A model generated the notes under the pieces. That model was given only the letters and a program-made list of their open reading frames with translations. It searched no databases and was not told the origin of the DNA. From an uncultured Poribacteria bacterium (GTDB lineage: Bacteria > Poribacteria > WGA-4E > WGA-3G): a DNA stretch of 64,000 nt. The stretch spans positions 3,450,217-3,514,216 of the forward strand of contig OX639992.1 in the NCBI GenBank assembly GCA_951828515.1, written 5' to 3'. Shown here in pieces: positions 27,053 to 36,076 of this stretch (the stretch's first letter is position 1; each line of letters begins with the position of its first letter). Both the position numbers and the translations under genes were made by a program.

Positions 27053-28102
27053 ATGAGTAAAACGAGAAGAGTTTTGATGATGAATGAAGCGGGACGTATC
27101 TGGACGGAAGAACAGGAAACGCCTGCGCCGAAACAGGGACAACTCTTAATTGAAGTTCACGCTTCAATGGTGAGTCCGGGTTCGGAACTCGGTGGTGTTA
27201 AACGGCGACGCGAGAATCCGGGTTCTGAAGCGCAGCAACGTCCGTTCGGGTACACGAACGCTGGGGTTGTCATCGGCAAAGAGGGTGATTGCGACGAATT
27301 CGAGATCGGCGATAGGGTGGCTGGTATGGGTGGCGGATATGCGCTTCACGCTACGTACGCCTGTGTGCCCCACAACTTATGTGCGAAGATTCCCAATGAT
27401 GTCAGCGACGAAGAAGCGGCGTCTATTCATCTCGTTGCAACAGCACTCCACGCGGTGCAACGCGGACGCATCCGTATTGGTGAAAACGTTGTCGTTGCTG
27501 GATTGGGAATTGTTGGGCAATTCGCGTGTCAGATAGCCAGAACCGCGGGTGCTTATGTTATTGGTTTGGATCAACTACCCCTACGAATAGGCATTGCTGA
27601 AGAGGCAGGGATACATCGTGCCATAAATGTTTCAGAAACGGATCCGATCCCAATCGCGAATGAATTTACCAACGGCTACGGTATGGATTGCGGAATTATC
27701 GCCTTTGGTGGCGATGGAACGAGCGCGTTTCAGCAGATCCGTGCGATGCTCAAGACGGCACCGGATACCCACAAAGTTGGACGGATTGTCATCGTCGGTG
27801 GTGCGAACATTACGCACGGTTTCGCGGCAGGGCTCGGCAACGTCGATGTTATTAGTGCAGCGCGCACTGGACCCGGTTATCACGACGAGGATTATGAACA
27901 CGGCGCGGATTATCCACCGGTATTTGTCCCTTGGCCCACACAACGCAACTTAGAATTATCACTGCGGTTGATGTCGGAAGGCAAAGTCCAAGTGCAACCG
28001 TTGATTACAGATGTTATTCCCATTGATCAGGCACCTGAAGGGTGTGAAAAATTGATTCAAACGCCGAATGAGGCGTTAGGCGTTGTTTTCTCGATGCAGT
28101 AA
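27053..28102 (+). CDS. MDR-family dehydrogenase
   Basis: Medium-chain reductase/dehydrogenase (349 aa) with a GroES-like N-terminal half (QLLIEVHASMVSPGSELGGVKRRR, GYTNAGVVIGKEGDCDEFEIGDRVAG) and a Rossmann half (VVVAGLGIVGQFACQIARTAGAYVIGLD). The structural-zinc Cys cluster is absent. The N-terminal VSPGSEL motif resembles the zinc-independent bacteriochlorophyllide/threonine-type branch. SD AAAAAGGACTGTTT lies before the ATG. It follows the PhyH gene by 42 bases and is likely the third gene of that operon. Substrate unknown. Confidence 0.9.
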   Translation: MSKTRRVLMMNEAGRIWTEEQETPAPKQGQLLIEVHASMVSPGSELGGVKRRRENPGSEAQQRPFGYTNAGVVIGKEGDCDEFEIGDRVAGMGGGYALHATYACVPHNLCAKIPNDVSDEEAASIHLVATALHAVQRGRIRIGENVVVAGLGIVGQFACQIARTAGAYVIGLDQLPLRIGIAEEAGIHRAINVSETDPIPIANEFTNGYGMDCGIIAFGGDGTSAFQQIRAMLKTAPDTHKVGRIVIVGGANITHGFAAGLGNVDVISAARTGPGYHDEDYEHGADYPPVFVPWPTQRNLELSLRLMSEGKVQVQPLITDVIPIDQAPEGCEKLIQTPNEALGVVFSMQ

Positions 28103-28135
28103 CAGTTATCAATTATCGGTAATAAGAGGAAGAAA

Positions 28136-28190
28136 GGATGGAAAGAGGGAAGGGAGGAAGGATGGGACCCACCCTTCCCGTCTTCCATCC
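28136..28190. repeat. Purine/pyrimidine-rich long hairpin
   Basis: GGATGGAAAGAGGGAAGGG (28136-28154) pairs with CCCTTCCCGTCTTCCATCC (28172-28190) at 16 of 19 positions. It lies after the MDR gene and lacks a T-run, so it may be a repeat or transcript stabiliser rather than a terminator. Confidence 0.55.
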
Positions 28191-28238
28191 TTCCAACCCA
28201 CCAAATGCTATTAAAGCAGAAACCCAATCGTTAAAAAT

Positions 28239-29456
28239 ATGGAAATTAGAGCAGTTCGCAAATCGGAATTAGAACAGGTCGTTGATCTGTGTTGCTTGGC
28301 GTTTAATCCCGATGGACATGAGCGTTATTGGCAGTATGTGCGTGGTGACAGTAGCTACAGACTTCCGCAAACCCGGGTTGTCGTTGTAAACGACACAGTT
28401 ATTTCGACGCTGCGCGTTTGGGAACGGCGGATGCAGGTTGGTGCATCTCTCGTAACGATGGGCGGCATTGGTGGTGTTTGCACACATCCGCAGTATCGGG
28501 GAGTTGGGTACGCGTCTGCCCTCATGCGTGATACAATTAACTATCTGGGAATGATAGGATGCGACATCGGTGCCCTATTTACTATCATTCCAGCGGATTT
28601 TTATCGCCGTTTGGGATGGACCTCTTTGCCGTTACACGGCTTCAGTTTGACATGCAATACAGCGACACGTACGGTGAATGCGTCGGGGTGGCAACTAACC
28701 GATTTCAACTTAGAAACAGATTTAGATGCAGTGGCGAGATTATACGACCTCATCAATGCCCAGCAAAGTGGAACTATCGCGCGGACACGTGCTTACTGGG
28801 ATATGACTCCCTCACGTATCCGCGAGGTCCTTCCAACCGTTGTCGCCCGCCAAGACGGACACATCAATGGGTATCTCAACTATGAAATACACGAAAAGAC
28901 CGCAGAAGTGCGTGAGGTCGGATACATCCCCGATAATCCAGAAGTCTTGGACGCGCTTGTATCCCACTTTCTGGAAGCGTGTGAAGTACAAGAGGTTGAG
29001 AAGATAGAAGGCATGTTCTCGCCCCAACACCCATTTGTAGAACGACTCACAGCGGGATGCCATGGTGCGTTAACGCCGACAATCGACACGAAGATGATGC
29101 TCTACGCTGTGAACTTACCTGTGCTTTTGCGTCGCTTTGTCGTCGGGTGGGAATCGCGAATTGCGGATGCCGAAGAGACGTTTCCACCGCTCACCGTCAA
29201 ATTGTCTGCTCTCAACAATCAGCAAGCCGCCCTACGACACAATGCCGATGGCACGCTGCAAATCGTACCTGAAGATGCGGATACTGTTGACTTGGGAGTA
29301 GATTTAACTGAAGCAGATTTCTGGCAACTTCTGTTCGGTGAAATAGGATGGGAGCAGGTAAACGCCGAGGCTTCGGTATCCGCAGAAGTCTCGGCGTTTT
29401 TAGGCACGTTATTTCCTAAACGCAATGTCATTTTCTGGTCCCCGGATCGATATTGA
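28239..29456 (+). CDS. GNAT-family N-acetyltransferase, Eis-like
   Basis: Two-domain acetyltransferase (405 aa). The N-terminal GNAT fold has the acetyl-CoA loop GGVCTHPQYRGVGYASALMRDTINYLG, with the QYRGxGxA signature. The remainder (GYLNYEIHEKTAEVREVGYIPDNPEVLDALVSHFL, then a sterol-carrier-like C-terminal half) matches the length and plan of Eis-type multi-acetyltransferases. Substrate unknown. A strong hairpin with a T-run lies inside the last 100 bases of the gene (29361-29401). The next gene begins 5 bases after the stop. Confidence 0.88.
   Translation: MEIRAVRKSELEQVVDLCCLAFNPDGHERYWQYVRGDSSYRLPQTRVVVVNDTVISTLRVWERRMQVGASLVTMGGIGGVCTHPQYRGVGYASALMRDTINYLGMIGCDIGALFTIIPADFYRRLGWTSLPLHGFSLTCNTATRTVNASGWQLTDFNLETDLDAVARLYDLINAQQSGTIARTRAYWDMTPSRIREVLPTVVARQDGHINGYLNYEIHEKTAEVREVGYIPDNPEVLDALVSHFLEACEVQEVEKIEGMFSPQHPFVERLTAGCHGALTPTIDTKMMLYAVNLPVLLRRFVVGWESRIADAEETFPPLTVKLSALNNQQAALRHNADGTLQIVPEDADTVDLGVDLTEADFWQLLFGEIGWEQVNAEASVSAEVSAFLGTLFPKRNVIFWSPDRY
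29361..29401 (+). terminator. Terminator-like hairpin inside the GNAT coding region
   Basis: AACGCCGAG-G-CTTC pairs with GAAG-T-CTCGGCGTT and is followed by TTTTTA. It encodes part of VNAEASVSAEVSAFL near the C-terminus. If functional it would attenuate transcription into the methyltransferase gene. Confidence 0.4.
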
Positions 29457-29461
29457 GGTGA

Positions 29462-30385
29462 ATGGAAAGTATGGGTAAAATAGACTCGGAATCTCGGAAG
29501 CAAGGCACCCAGACCAGCGCGTTTGGAACCCCCGGCAGAATCAATCACGATGCAAGTGAGTTTTATGGAAGCAAACTCTACGCCGATCAGGCACCCCCAG
29601 AACCCGATACATGGACAGAAAACCCAATCCCTGACGAAAATCTCAATCAACTCTATTGTGCATCCAGCACAGACATGTCCGCAATCCCTGATGCCAGCGT
29701 TCATCTGATGGTTACGTCTCCGCCGTATAATGCGAAAAAGGAGTATGACGAGGATTTGTCGCTCGCGGAATATAGAGAACTCCTTTACGCTGTTTTCGCT
29801 GAAACCTATAGAAAATTGGTTACCGGTGGCAGAGCGTGCATCAATATCGCCAACTTGGGACGGAAACCCTATATCCCATTGCATAGCTACATTATAGAAG
29901 ACATGTTAGCGATCGGTTACTATATGCGAGGTGAGATTATTTGGGACAAGGCTTCGAGCGCTGGGTCTTCGACGGCGTGGGGGAGTTGGTTATCGGCGGC
30001 GAATCCGGTGTTAAGGGACGTTCATGAATATATCCTCGTTTTCTCAAAGGATTCCTTTTCTCGGAAACGCAATGGAAAAGAAAATTCGATCTGCAAAGAG
30101 GATTTCTTGGAGTGGACAAAAAGTGTCTGGACGTTTCCGTCGGTTTCGGCGAAACGCATCGGACATCCTGCGCCTTTTCCTGAGGAGTTGCCGCATCGGT
30201 TAATTCAACTCTATACCTTTGTGGGTGATGTCGTCCTGGACCCATTTTGTGGAAGCGGCACCACGTGCCTGAGTGCCTTGAAATCGGGGAGACGCTATAT
30301 TGGATACGACATTGAGGAGAAATACATCGAACTGGCAAATGAACGGATCAAGCAATATACCGATCAAACGCGTTTGTTTTTTTAA
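29462..30385 (+). CDS. Orphan DNA methyltransferase (beta class)
   Basis: DNA-methyltransferase (307 aa) with motif IV VTSPPYN (about residue 80) preceding motif I DPFCGSGTTCLSALKSGRRYIGYD near the C-terminus: the order of beta-class N4-cytosine or N6-adenine enzymes. SAM-binding and amino-methylation chemistry follow from these motifs. The target recognition region would be in the middle (about 150-215, GSSTAWGSWLSAANPVLRDVHEYILVF). SD GAGGTGA overlaps the previous stop, so translation may be coupled to the GNAT gene. No restriction endonuclease is adjacent, so it appears to be an orphan or regulatory methylase. The target sequence cannot be inferred. Confidence 0.92.
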   Translation: MESMGKIDSESRKQGTQTSAFGTPGRINHDASEFYGSKLYADQAPPEPDTWTENPIPDENLNQLYCASSTDMSAIPDASVHLMVTSPPYNAKKEYDEDLSLAEYRELLYAVFAETYRKLVTGGRACINIANLGRKPYIPLHSYIIEDMLAIGYYMRGEIIWDKASSAGSSTAWGSWLSAANPVLRDVHEYILVFSKDSFSRKRNGKENSICKEDFLEWTKSVWTFPSVSAKRIGHPAPFPEELPHRLIQLYTFVGDVVLDPFCGSGTTCLSALKSGRRYIGYDIEEKYIELANERIKQYTDQTRLFF

Positions 30386-30447
30386 GGATTCACCACTGTG
30401 GGCTTAACTATAAACGATTTCTATATGTTGAGAATTTGTACGAAAAA

Positions 30448-30558
30448 CCAGAGCCTGCAACAACGGCGCAGGGTTTTTGCTTGGGTATTTCCCCCAGATC
30501 TACGGAGAGGATCGTCGTTCATTCAACACACCTGACCGAACCGCAGGGTAAATTAAAA
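30448..30558 (+). repeat. Dispersed hairpin-leader element, copy 4 (not before a gene)
   Basis: GAGCCTGCAACAACGGCGCAGGG starts the element and CACCTGACCGAACCGCAGGG plus TAAATTAAAAAA ends it. Unlike other copies it lies between convergent genes, and its tail supplies the TAA stop codon of the minus-strand GH95 gene. This shows that the element is not simply part of each gene's leader. Confidence 0.7.
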
Positions 30559-32859
30559 AAGTGCGTAGGTTTTCCGTGCTTTTGTTCCAAACGTGACAAC
30601 TGACTCCAATTGTTCCGTTTCAACCGGCACACCCTCACATGTCACCGAAACAGTTGCGGCTGTTCGGACAGTGCAGTCTTCTCCCAATGTGGAATGGAGG
30701 TGTGCCTCAGTGAGTTGTCCATTCTCCCATGCCATTGCCACTTCAAATCCGCCGCGGGCGCGCAACCCACTGGCACTTCCTGTGCTCCATGCTTTTGGAA
30801 GCGCGGGCAACAGGTGAATCTCACCCGCATGACTCTGAAGCAACATCTCTGCGATGCCGGAAGTGCCACCGAAATTTCCATCAATCTGAAAAGGTGGGTG
30901 TGTATCAAATAGGTTTGTTAGGGTGCATTTCGCCAGCAGTGCTTGGAGATGCATATATGCTGCCTCGGCATCCTCAAGCCGTGCCCAGAAGTTGACGAGC
31001 CATGCACGACTCCAACCCGTATGGCCACCGCCGTGTGCCAAGCGATATTCTAACGATTTCTTTGCCGCTGTTGCTAATTCCGGTGTCCCGCGCAGCGTAA
31101 TCTGGCAACTTGGGTGGAGGGCATACATGTGGGACATGTGCCGGTGTCCTGGTTCCGGTTCGTCGTAGTCAAATGCCCATTCCTGCAATCGTCCTGTTTT
31201 TTCGCTAATCTGGAGTGGCGCGAGTCGTTCCAAGGCAGAAACCAATTCGGCACGGAAGTCGGCGTCCTCTTCGAGAACATCAATACAGGCGATACAGTTG
31301 GTAAAGAGTTCATGGATAATTTCCAGGTCCATCGTTGCGGCATAGGTAAAAAGGGAGCGTGTGCCATCAGGCTTTAGGAAACTGTTTTCGGGGGAATGTG
31401 ACGGGTTCGTGACGAGTTTACCAGCAAGAGACGTGCCTTCGGGTGCCTCAACGAGAAAATCCAGTATGAAGCGAGCGGCACCTTTCATGAGTGGATAGCC
31501 CTGTCCTATGAGAAAATCTTTATCACCACCGAAAAGATAGTGTTCCCACACATGTCCACACAGCCATGCGGCACCTACGGGCCAGATACCCCAGATGCCA
31601 TCGGCAGGCGTTGTGAAACCCCATACGTCGGAAAGATGATGGACAACCCAACCATTGGCACTGTAATGGCGTTTTGCTGTGCGACTCCCCGGTTCAACAA
31701 GTGTCTCCATATAATCGAATAAGGGAATATGGCACTCCGCGAGGTTGCATATCTCAGGGACCCAATAGTTCATTTGAAGGTTGATATTGGTGTGGAAATC
31801 ACTGTTCCATGGGGCATTCATGTGCTCGTTCCAGATGCCTTGCAGATTTGCAGGCAAGCCCCCCGGTCTTGAACTTCCCATCATCAAATAGCGTCCATAC
31901 TGGAAGTAAAGCACGACAAGTTCTGGATCCGACGCACCTGCCTTTACTGCTTCCAAGCGTTCGTCAGTAGGGAGATTTGTAGTGTCAGTAGTACCGAGAT
32001 CCAAATGTACTCGTTGGAAGAGGTCCTGATGATCGGCAATGTGATCTGCTCGAACTGTCGCATAAGATTTTCCGTCAATACCAGTGAGATGACCTTCGCA
32101 AAGCGCGTGTGGACTTCCACTCATATCATTCTGATTGGTGTAACTTGTCGCAGCGGCGAGAAGAAGCGTAACGGTATTTGCATCACGCACAGCAAGTTGG
32201 TTGTTCTCCGACTGAACCTTTCCGCCCTCAATTTGCACCTGTAGATACACTGAAAAGTGCATTCCATCATTGCCACATTGCCCGTCCAACCTAAGGATAT
32301 TAGCGGCAATTGCTTCAACAGCGGCATCTTGTTCCCGAGTTATCGCGACATCGAAAGTGAGTTGCCCTGCCGTGTCAGATTCAATCCTAACGACAATGAG
32401 GTTGTCTACTGCTGTCGCAAAAACTTCTCTGCTAAAATTGACATCTCCACAGCGATAAGTTGTCTTTGCGATACCTGTGTTCAGATTTAACTCTCGACGA
32501 TATTCGGTAGGATCGCCATCATGCGAAAACTCCAAAAACAGATCGCCCAAGGATTGATAGGACTTGATACGTTCTGGGATGCCAAGCATCGTCTCACCGG
32601 CGAGTTGAGTGGCTTCCTCGTTTTTGTCATCAAAGAGCAACTGCTGCACCTTTGGGAGTGCTTCCAAAGCCTTTGAGTTGTTGGTATCGCGAGGTCCGCC
32701 GTCCCAAAGAGTTTCTTCGTTGAGTTGAATGCGCTCCTGCTCCATACCCCCGAACACCATGGCACCGAGCCGCCCGTTTCCAATGGGTAGTGCGTCTGTC
32801 CATGCCTCGGCTGGTTTCTGATACCATAAAACGAGATTATTTGTGTCTGTGTTTGTCAT
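30553..32859 (-). CDS. Glycoside hydrolase family 95, alpha-L-fucosidase-like
   Basis: GH95 protein (768 aa), an inverting alpha-1,2-L-fucosidase or related hexosidase. N-terminal [28 protein letters not shown] and [14 protein letters not shown] are family signatures. Active-site landmarks are [12 protein letters not shown] (Asn pair), [10 protein letters not shown] (acidic residue) and [21 protein letters not shown] (Asp). [13 protein letters not shown] and [17 protein letters not shown] are also present. There is no signal peptide, so it is probably cytoplasmic, acting on imported oligosaccharides. Together with the nearby sulfatase it suggests use of fucose-rich or sulfated glycans, an inference. 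The stop codon lies in the tail of a leader element. Confidence 0.94.
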   Translation of the reverse strand: MTNTDTNNLVLWYQKPAEAWTDALPIGNGRLGAMVFGGMEQERIQLNEETLWDGGPRDTNNSKALEALPKVQQLLFDDKNEEATQLAGETMLGIPERIKSYQSLGDLFLEFSHDGDPTEYRRELNLNTGIAKTTYRCGDVNFSREVFATAVDNLIVVRIESDTAGQLTFDVAITREQDAAVEAIAANILRLDGQCGNDGMHFSVYLQVQIEGGKVQSENNQLAVRDANTVTLLLAAATSYTNQNDMSGSPHALCEGHLTGIDGKSYATVRADHIADHQDLFQRVHLDLGTTDTTNLPTDERLEAVKAGASDPELVVLYFQYGRYLMMGSSRPGGLPANLQGIWNEHMNAPWNSDFHTNINLQMNYWVPEICNLAECHIPLFDYMETLVEPGSRTAKRHYSANGWVVHHLSDVWGFTTPADGIWGIWPVGAAWLCGHVWEHYLFGGDKDFLIGQGYPLMKGAARFILDFLVEAPEGTSLAGKLVTNPSHSPENSFLKPDGTRSLFTYAATMDLEIIHELFTNCIACIDVLEEDADFRAELVSALERLAPLQISEKTGRLQEWAFDYDEPEPGHRHMSHMYALHPSCQITLRGTPELATAAKKSLEYRLAHGGGHTGWSRAWLVNFWARLEDAEAAYMHLQALLAKCTLTNLFDTHPPFQIDGNFGGTSGIAEMLLQSHAGEIHLLPALPKAWSTGSASGLRARGGFEVAMAWENGQLTEAHLHSTLGEDCTVRTAATVSVTCEGVPVETEQLESVVTFGTKARKTYALF

Positions 32860-32902
32860 TGACTTCCCGTGATGCTTTAGAGATCACTTACCGAATAAGG
32901 AA

Positions 32903-34006
32903 TCACCATGACCATCCTCTTCGTTCTCGGTGATGGCATAGTACCTTTACTGCCTCATGCGCTTTCTTCTCTGCCGCAATGTGTAGAGGCGTATGACCTC
33001 TATCATCTTCAGCATTAGCATCTGCACCACTTTCTAACAATACCAGTGCTGTTTCATACGCATTGTGCTGTGCTGCAACGTGCAAAGGTGTATCGCCATT
33101 TTCGTCCCTCACGTTGATATTCGCGCCGTTTTTTACCAACACTGTTGCCACCTCAGAAGTGTCGTCTTCTGCCGCGATGTGTAGCGGGGTGCAGTTATTT
33201 TTGTCTTTTACGTTGACTTCGGCACCATTCTCCAGTAATACCAGTGCTGTTCTATAGGCATTACGCCACGCTGCCCAGTGCAGGAGCGTATAACCAGATT
33301 TGTTCCTCGGATTGAACCCTATCTGGTCTTCCAACGACATCCCTTCTGCCTCATAAACATTGCGCCACGCTGCCCAATGTAGAGGGGTGGCACCATCTTC
33401 ATTCTCTGAATTAACATCTGCGCCATTTTCCAACAATATTGTTGCTGTTTCATGTCCATTATTCCAGGCTGCCCAATGCAACGGCGTAAAATCCTTATCG
33501 TTCTTTGCGTTAACATCTGCGCCGTTTTCCAGCAATACTGCCGCTGCCTCGTAAGCATTGTGCCATGCCGCCCAGTGCAGCGGAGGATAACCATATTTGT
33601 CTGTTGCGTTGACATCTGCGCCGTTTTCCAGCAATACTGCCGCTGCCTCGTAAGCATTGTCCCGTGCGGCATCATGCAGGGAAGTATAGCCAAGTTGTTC
33701 TGTCGGATTGACTGGACGCGCAACGTGTTTAGATGTTGATGAATCCACTGTCTTTCCGGCATCTGTCCCTGAGGTAACTTCCACGACCTTATTGCGATCT
33801 TTCGTACGCGAATCAGGGGTCGCGTTGAGGGTATCCTCGGATTCCGATGTATCAGGTAAATTTCGTTTGCGAAACAAAACTGGAACCTCCTTTTCTATTC
33901 GGCTTTTAATTTTACCTTGCGAATAAGTATCGGTTGCTTGTATCTTGACGTTTTTCGTGTTCGAGCCGCACTCCATTTCATTTCGTGCGAGGTTTTTGAA
34001 GGGCAT
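32903..34006 (-). CDS. Ankyrin-repeat protein
   Basis: A 367-residue protein with a charged N-terminal 110 residues and eight ankyrin repeats of 33 residues (from about LGYTSLHDAARDNAYEAAAVLLENGADVN to HTPLHIAAEKKAHEAVKVL). Repeats 2-5 share TPLHWAAWxN and are nearly identical in DNA in places, so they expanded recently. The fourth repeat (GMSLEDQIGFNPRN) is degenerate. No signal peptide or enzymatic domain is present; such proteins bind other proteins and in symbionts may be host-directed, but nothing here shows secretion. It begins just upstream of a TnpB-type relic. Confidence 0.93.
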   Translation of the reverse strand: MPFKNLARNEMECGSNTKNVKIQATDTYSQGKIKSRIEKEVPVLFRKRNLPDTSESEDTLNATPDSRTKDRNKVVEVTSGTDAGKTVDSSTSKHVARPVNPTEQLGYTSLHDAARDNAYEAAAVLLENGADVNATDKYGYPPLHWAAWHNAYEAAAVLLENGADVNAKNDKDFTPLHWAAWNNGHETATILLENGADVNSENEDGATPLHWAAWRNVYEAEGMSLEDQIGFNPRNKSGYTLLHWAAWRNAYRTALVLLENGAEVNVKDKNNCTPLHIAAEDDTSEVATVLVKNGANINVRDENGDTPLHVAAQHNAYETALVLLESGADANAEDDRGHTPLHIAAEKKAHEAVKVLCHHRERRGWSW

Positions 34007-34017
34007 TGTCTAACAAT

Positions 34018-34470
34018 CCCAAGTCTTTAGACTTGGGTCCAACCCCGTCAATGCCGGGCATCTGTACAAAAAAGGGTTAACATATTACCAAAATTTGTGA
34101 TATAATTAGAGTATCAAGCAGTGGGAGTCAATGCAATCTTCGCGAACCTTTTGCGAAGTGGCTCCCCGCCCAAATTGCATACAGGGCTTTGCTTGTTGCT
34201 TGGAACAGAACCCGATTTAGATACCTGCACCCCCAAGAGGTTGCGTGCAGCCTAAACAAAGAAAATAAGAATACTGCCGGGACAGATTCTCATTGACAGC
34301 AACCGTGATTGCGTCAAGTATCAGGGAATTCCACACGCAAAACTTTCCCTGTAGTTGGGTCGGTGGTGCGCCCCGTGACTTCTCGCATGAGTCACGTAAC
34401 TTCGGTAAGTGGTTACTCTTAGAGAACTCACACCGTTGGAGTCGCTATAAGCGATAAAATGCTACTACAC
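34018..34470 (+). mobile_element. TnpB-type (IS200/IS605-like) element relic or derived RNA locus
   Basis: Starts with the perfect hairpin CCCAAGTCTTTAGACTTGGG, then about 40 bases later TTAACA-18-TATAAT and TAGAGTATCAAG, the same order and spacing as the left end of the TnpB element at 35882 (TTGACA-18-TAAAAT, TAGAGTATCAAG). What follows is a structured region (GGGAGTC/GGCTCCC and CTTCGC/GCGAAG stems) with no tnpB reading frame. The right boundary is unclear. It is either a deletion derivative or a non-coding RNA locus that shares the promoter. Confidence 0.55.
34077..34106 (+). promoter_or_regulatory. Promoter of the TnpB-type relic
   Basis: TTAACA (34077-34082), 18 bases, TATAAT (34101-34106), followed by the hairpins of the relic. 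Matches the tnpB promoter at 35950 in layout and in downstream TAGAGTATCAAG. Confidence 0.6.
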
Positions 34471-34484
34471 GTTGCGGATTGTGC

Positions 34485-35765
34485 TTACCGCTGCCAGGGA
34501 ACACACCCAGCCTTTTGTGTTTCCGCCTGAAATAATTGGCTCATTTCTCTGAAAAGGTCCATCTGTGTCTGTGGGTTTCCGTTTGTCGTTTCCAGCGGAT
34601 CGTTTGACAAATCGTAGAGTTCCAACGGCTCAAAGGGCCTGTTGTGCAACAATTTGATGTCCCCACGCCGTACGGCATGTTGACACTGCCCGAAAAACCG
34701 CTGCCCTCCTTCTCGTCGCAACCAGTAGAGGATGCGGTCGGAGAAGTCTTGCTGTTCGCCTTGGAGTGTTTGCCAAATTGAACGCCCTTCAACTTCATGA
34801 TTGATTGGCGCGCCTGCTACTTCACATACCGTCGGGAAAAGATCCATCAGCAATGCCACCTGATCTGTGGCATGTCCTTCTGGAACGTGTCCTGGCCACA
34901 TTGCACAGGTCGGAACTCGAATCCCACCTTCATACATTTCGCCCTTTTGTCCGCGCAGAGGACCATTGTGCGCCCCAACGTCCATTGACCCACCGTTGTC
35001 AGATGTGTAAATAACGAGGGTATTCGACAACTGATCTGTTTCAACAAGCGTATCGAGGACTCGTCCAATGCCAGCATCCATGTGCTCAACAAGAGCAATG
35101 TATTTGGCGCGCTGCGGGGAAATATCCGGCTCGCGTTCCCTCACCCGTTCTACCCAATCGTCAGGCGGTTGGATCGGTGTGTGTGGTGCATTATAGGCAA
35201 GATAGAGGAAAAAAGGTTGTGATGCTTGCGCTTGTGCACGAATGAAATCCACACTCCATTCCGTGAAGAGATCTGTGGCATGTCCCTGCGGATCAATCGT
35301 GTCGGTGTCGCGTTGCATGTAATTAATGTCGTGCCGGAGGTGCGTGTAGTAGTCATCCATCATATCGCCGAGAAAACCGTGAAAATGGTCGAAGCCCCGC
35401 TTACACGGATGATTCTCCGGTTCAAGTCCAAGGTGCCACTTACCGATGAGGGCGGTATGATAATCTTTCTGCTTCAAAACTGAGGGGAGTGTGACTGCAT
35501 CCTGTCGAAAGTAGCCCCAACTGTTTTCTGGATGGGTGCGGATTACGCCCGGCACTCCGACTCGGTCGGGATAGCGCCCGGTCATAAGAGAGGATCTACT
35601 CGGAGAACAAACGGAAGAATTGGCATAAAATTTGGTAAATCGCACTCCGTTTGTGGCAATCCTGTCAATATTAGGTGTCTGGATTGATGGACCGTTGTGA
35701 ACTGAAATATCACCATACCCGTGGTCATCGGCGAGTATAAGGAGTACGTTCGGGGACTTTGCCAT
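34485..35765 (-). CDS. Type I sulfatase (arylsulfatase)
   Basis: Sulfate ester hydrolase (426 aa) of the alkaline-phosphatase superfamily. The CxPxR activation motif is CSPSRSSLMTGRYP (Cys53 is the residue matured to formylglycine). Metal ligands are in NVLLILADDHGYGD and YTSDNGGSMDVGAHNGPLRGQKG; the catalytic His/Lys region is GKWHLG. There is no signal peptide, so it is probably cytoplasmic. Maturation needs a formylglycine-generating enzyme; a broken FGE relic is at 55675. ATG 35765 has GGAG upstream; an ATG 12 bases earlier is less likely. It likely desulfates glycans. Confidence 0.95.
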   Translation of the reverse strand: MAKSPNVLLILADDHGYGDISVHNGPSIQTPNIDRIATNGVRFTKFYANSSVCSPSRSSLMTGRYPDRVGVPGVIRTHPENSWGYFRQDAVTLPSVLKQKDYHTALIGKWHLGLEPENHPCKRGFDHFHGFLGDMMDDYYTHLRHDINYMQRDTDTIDPQGHATDLFTEWSVDFIRAQAQASQPFFLYLAYNAPHTPIQPPDDWVERVREREPDISPQRAKYIALVEHMDAGIGRVLDTLVETDQLSNTLVIYTSDNGGSMDVGAHNGPLRGQKGEMYEGGIRVPTCAMWPGHVPEGHATDQVALLMDLFPTVCEVAGAPINHEVEGRSIWQTLQGEQQDFSDRILYWLRREGGQRFFGQCQHAVRRGDIKLLHNRPFEPLELYDLSNDPLETTNGNPQTQMDLFREMSQLFQAETQKAGCVPWQR

Positions 35766-35949
35766 AGTAATCTCCATATTAACCTAAGTTGCTGTCTTAG
35801 CAAAATAACCCAGATTATATGAGTAAAAAAAGCGTATCAAGTTAATTGTGTTTATATTATTATCAAACTTCGGTGTCAAAACCCCCTTGCTTTAGCTGGG
35901 GGATATAGACACCGCCCTCTTGAAAAGGACCAAAACGTTCATTTTTTCC

Positions 35950-35979
35950 TTGACAGTTCGTCCGAAAATGTGGTAAAAT
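35950..35979 (+). promoter_or_regulatory. Promoter of tnpB
   Basis: TTGACA (35950-35955), 18 bases, TAAAAT (35974-35979). A near-consensus sigma-70 promoter about 100 bases upstream of tnpB, with a long hairpin leader between (35994-36035). Confidence 0.7.
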
Positions 35980-36076
35980 TAGAGTATCAAGTTGGCAGAC
36001 ATGTAAAGCGTTACCGCTTGGTAACGTGTCTGCCTACCCACTTTACAGGGGTTAAAGACTTGAGACTTGATATACC

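Noticed and set aside
34018-34470. A tmRNA, RNase P RNA or 6S RNA
   Set aside because: None of their conserved core sequences is present; the layout instead matches the left end of the TnpB element.
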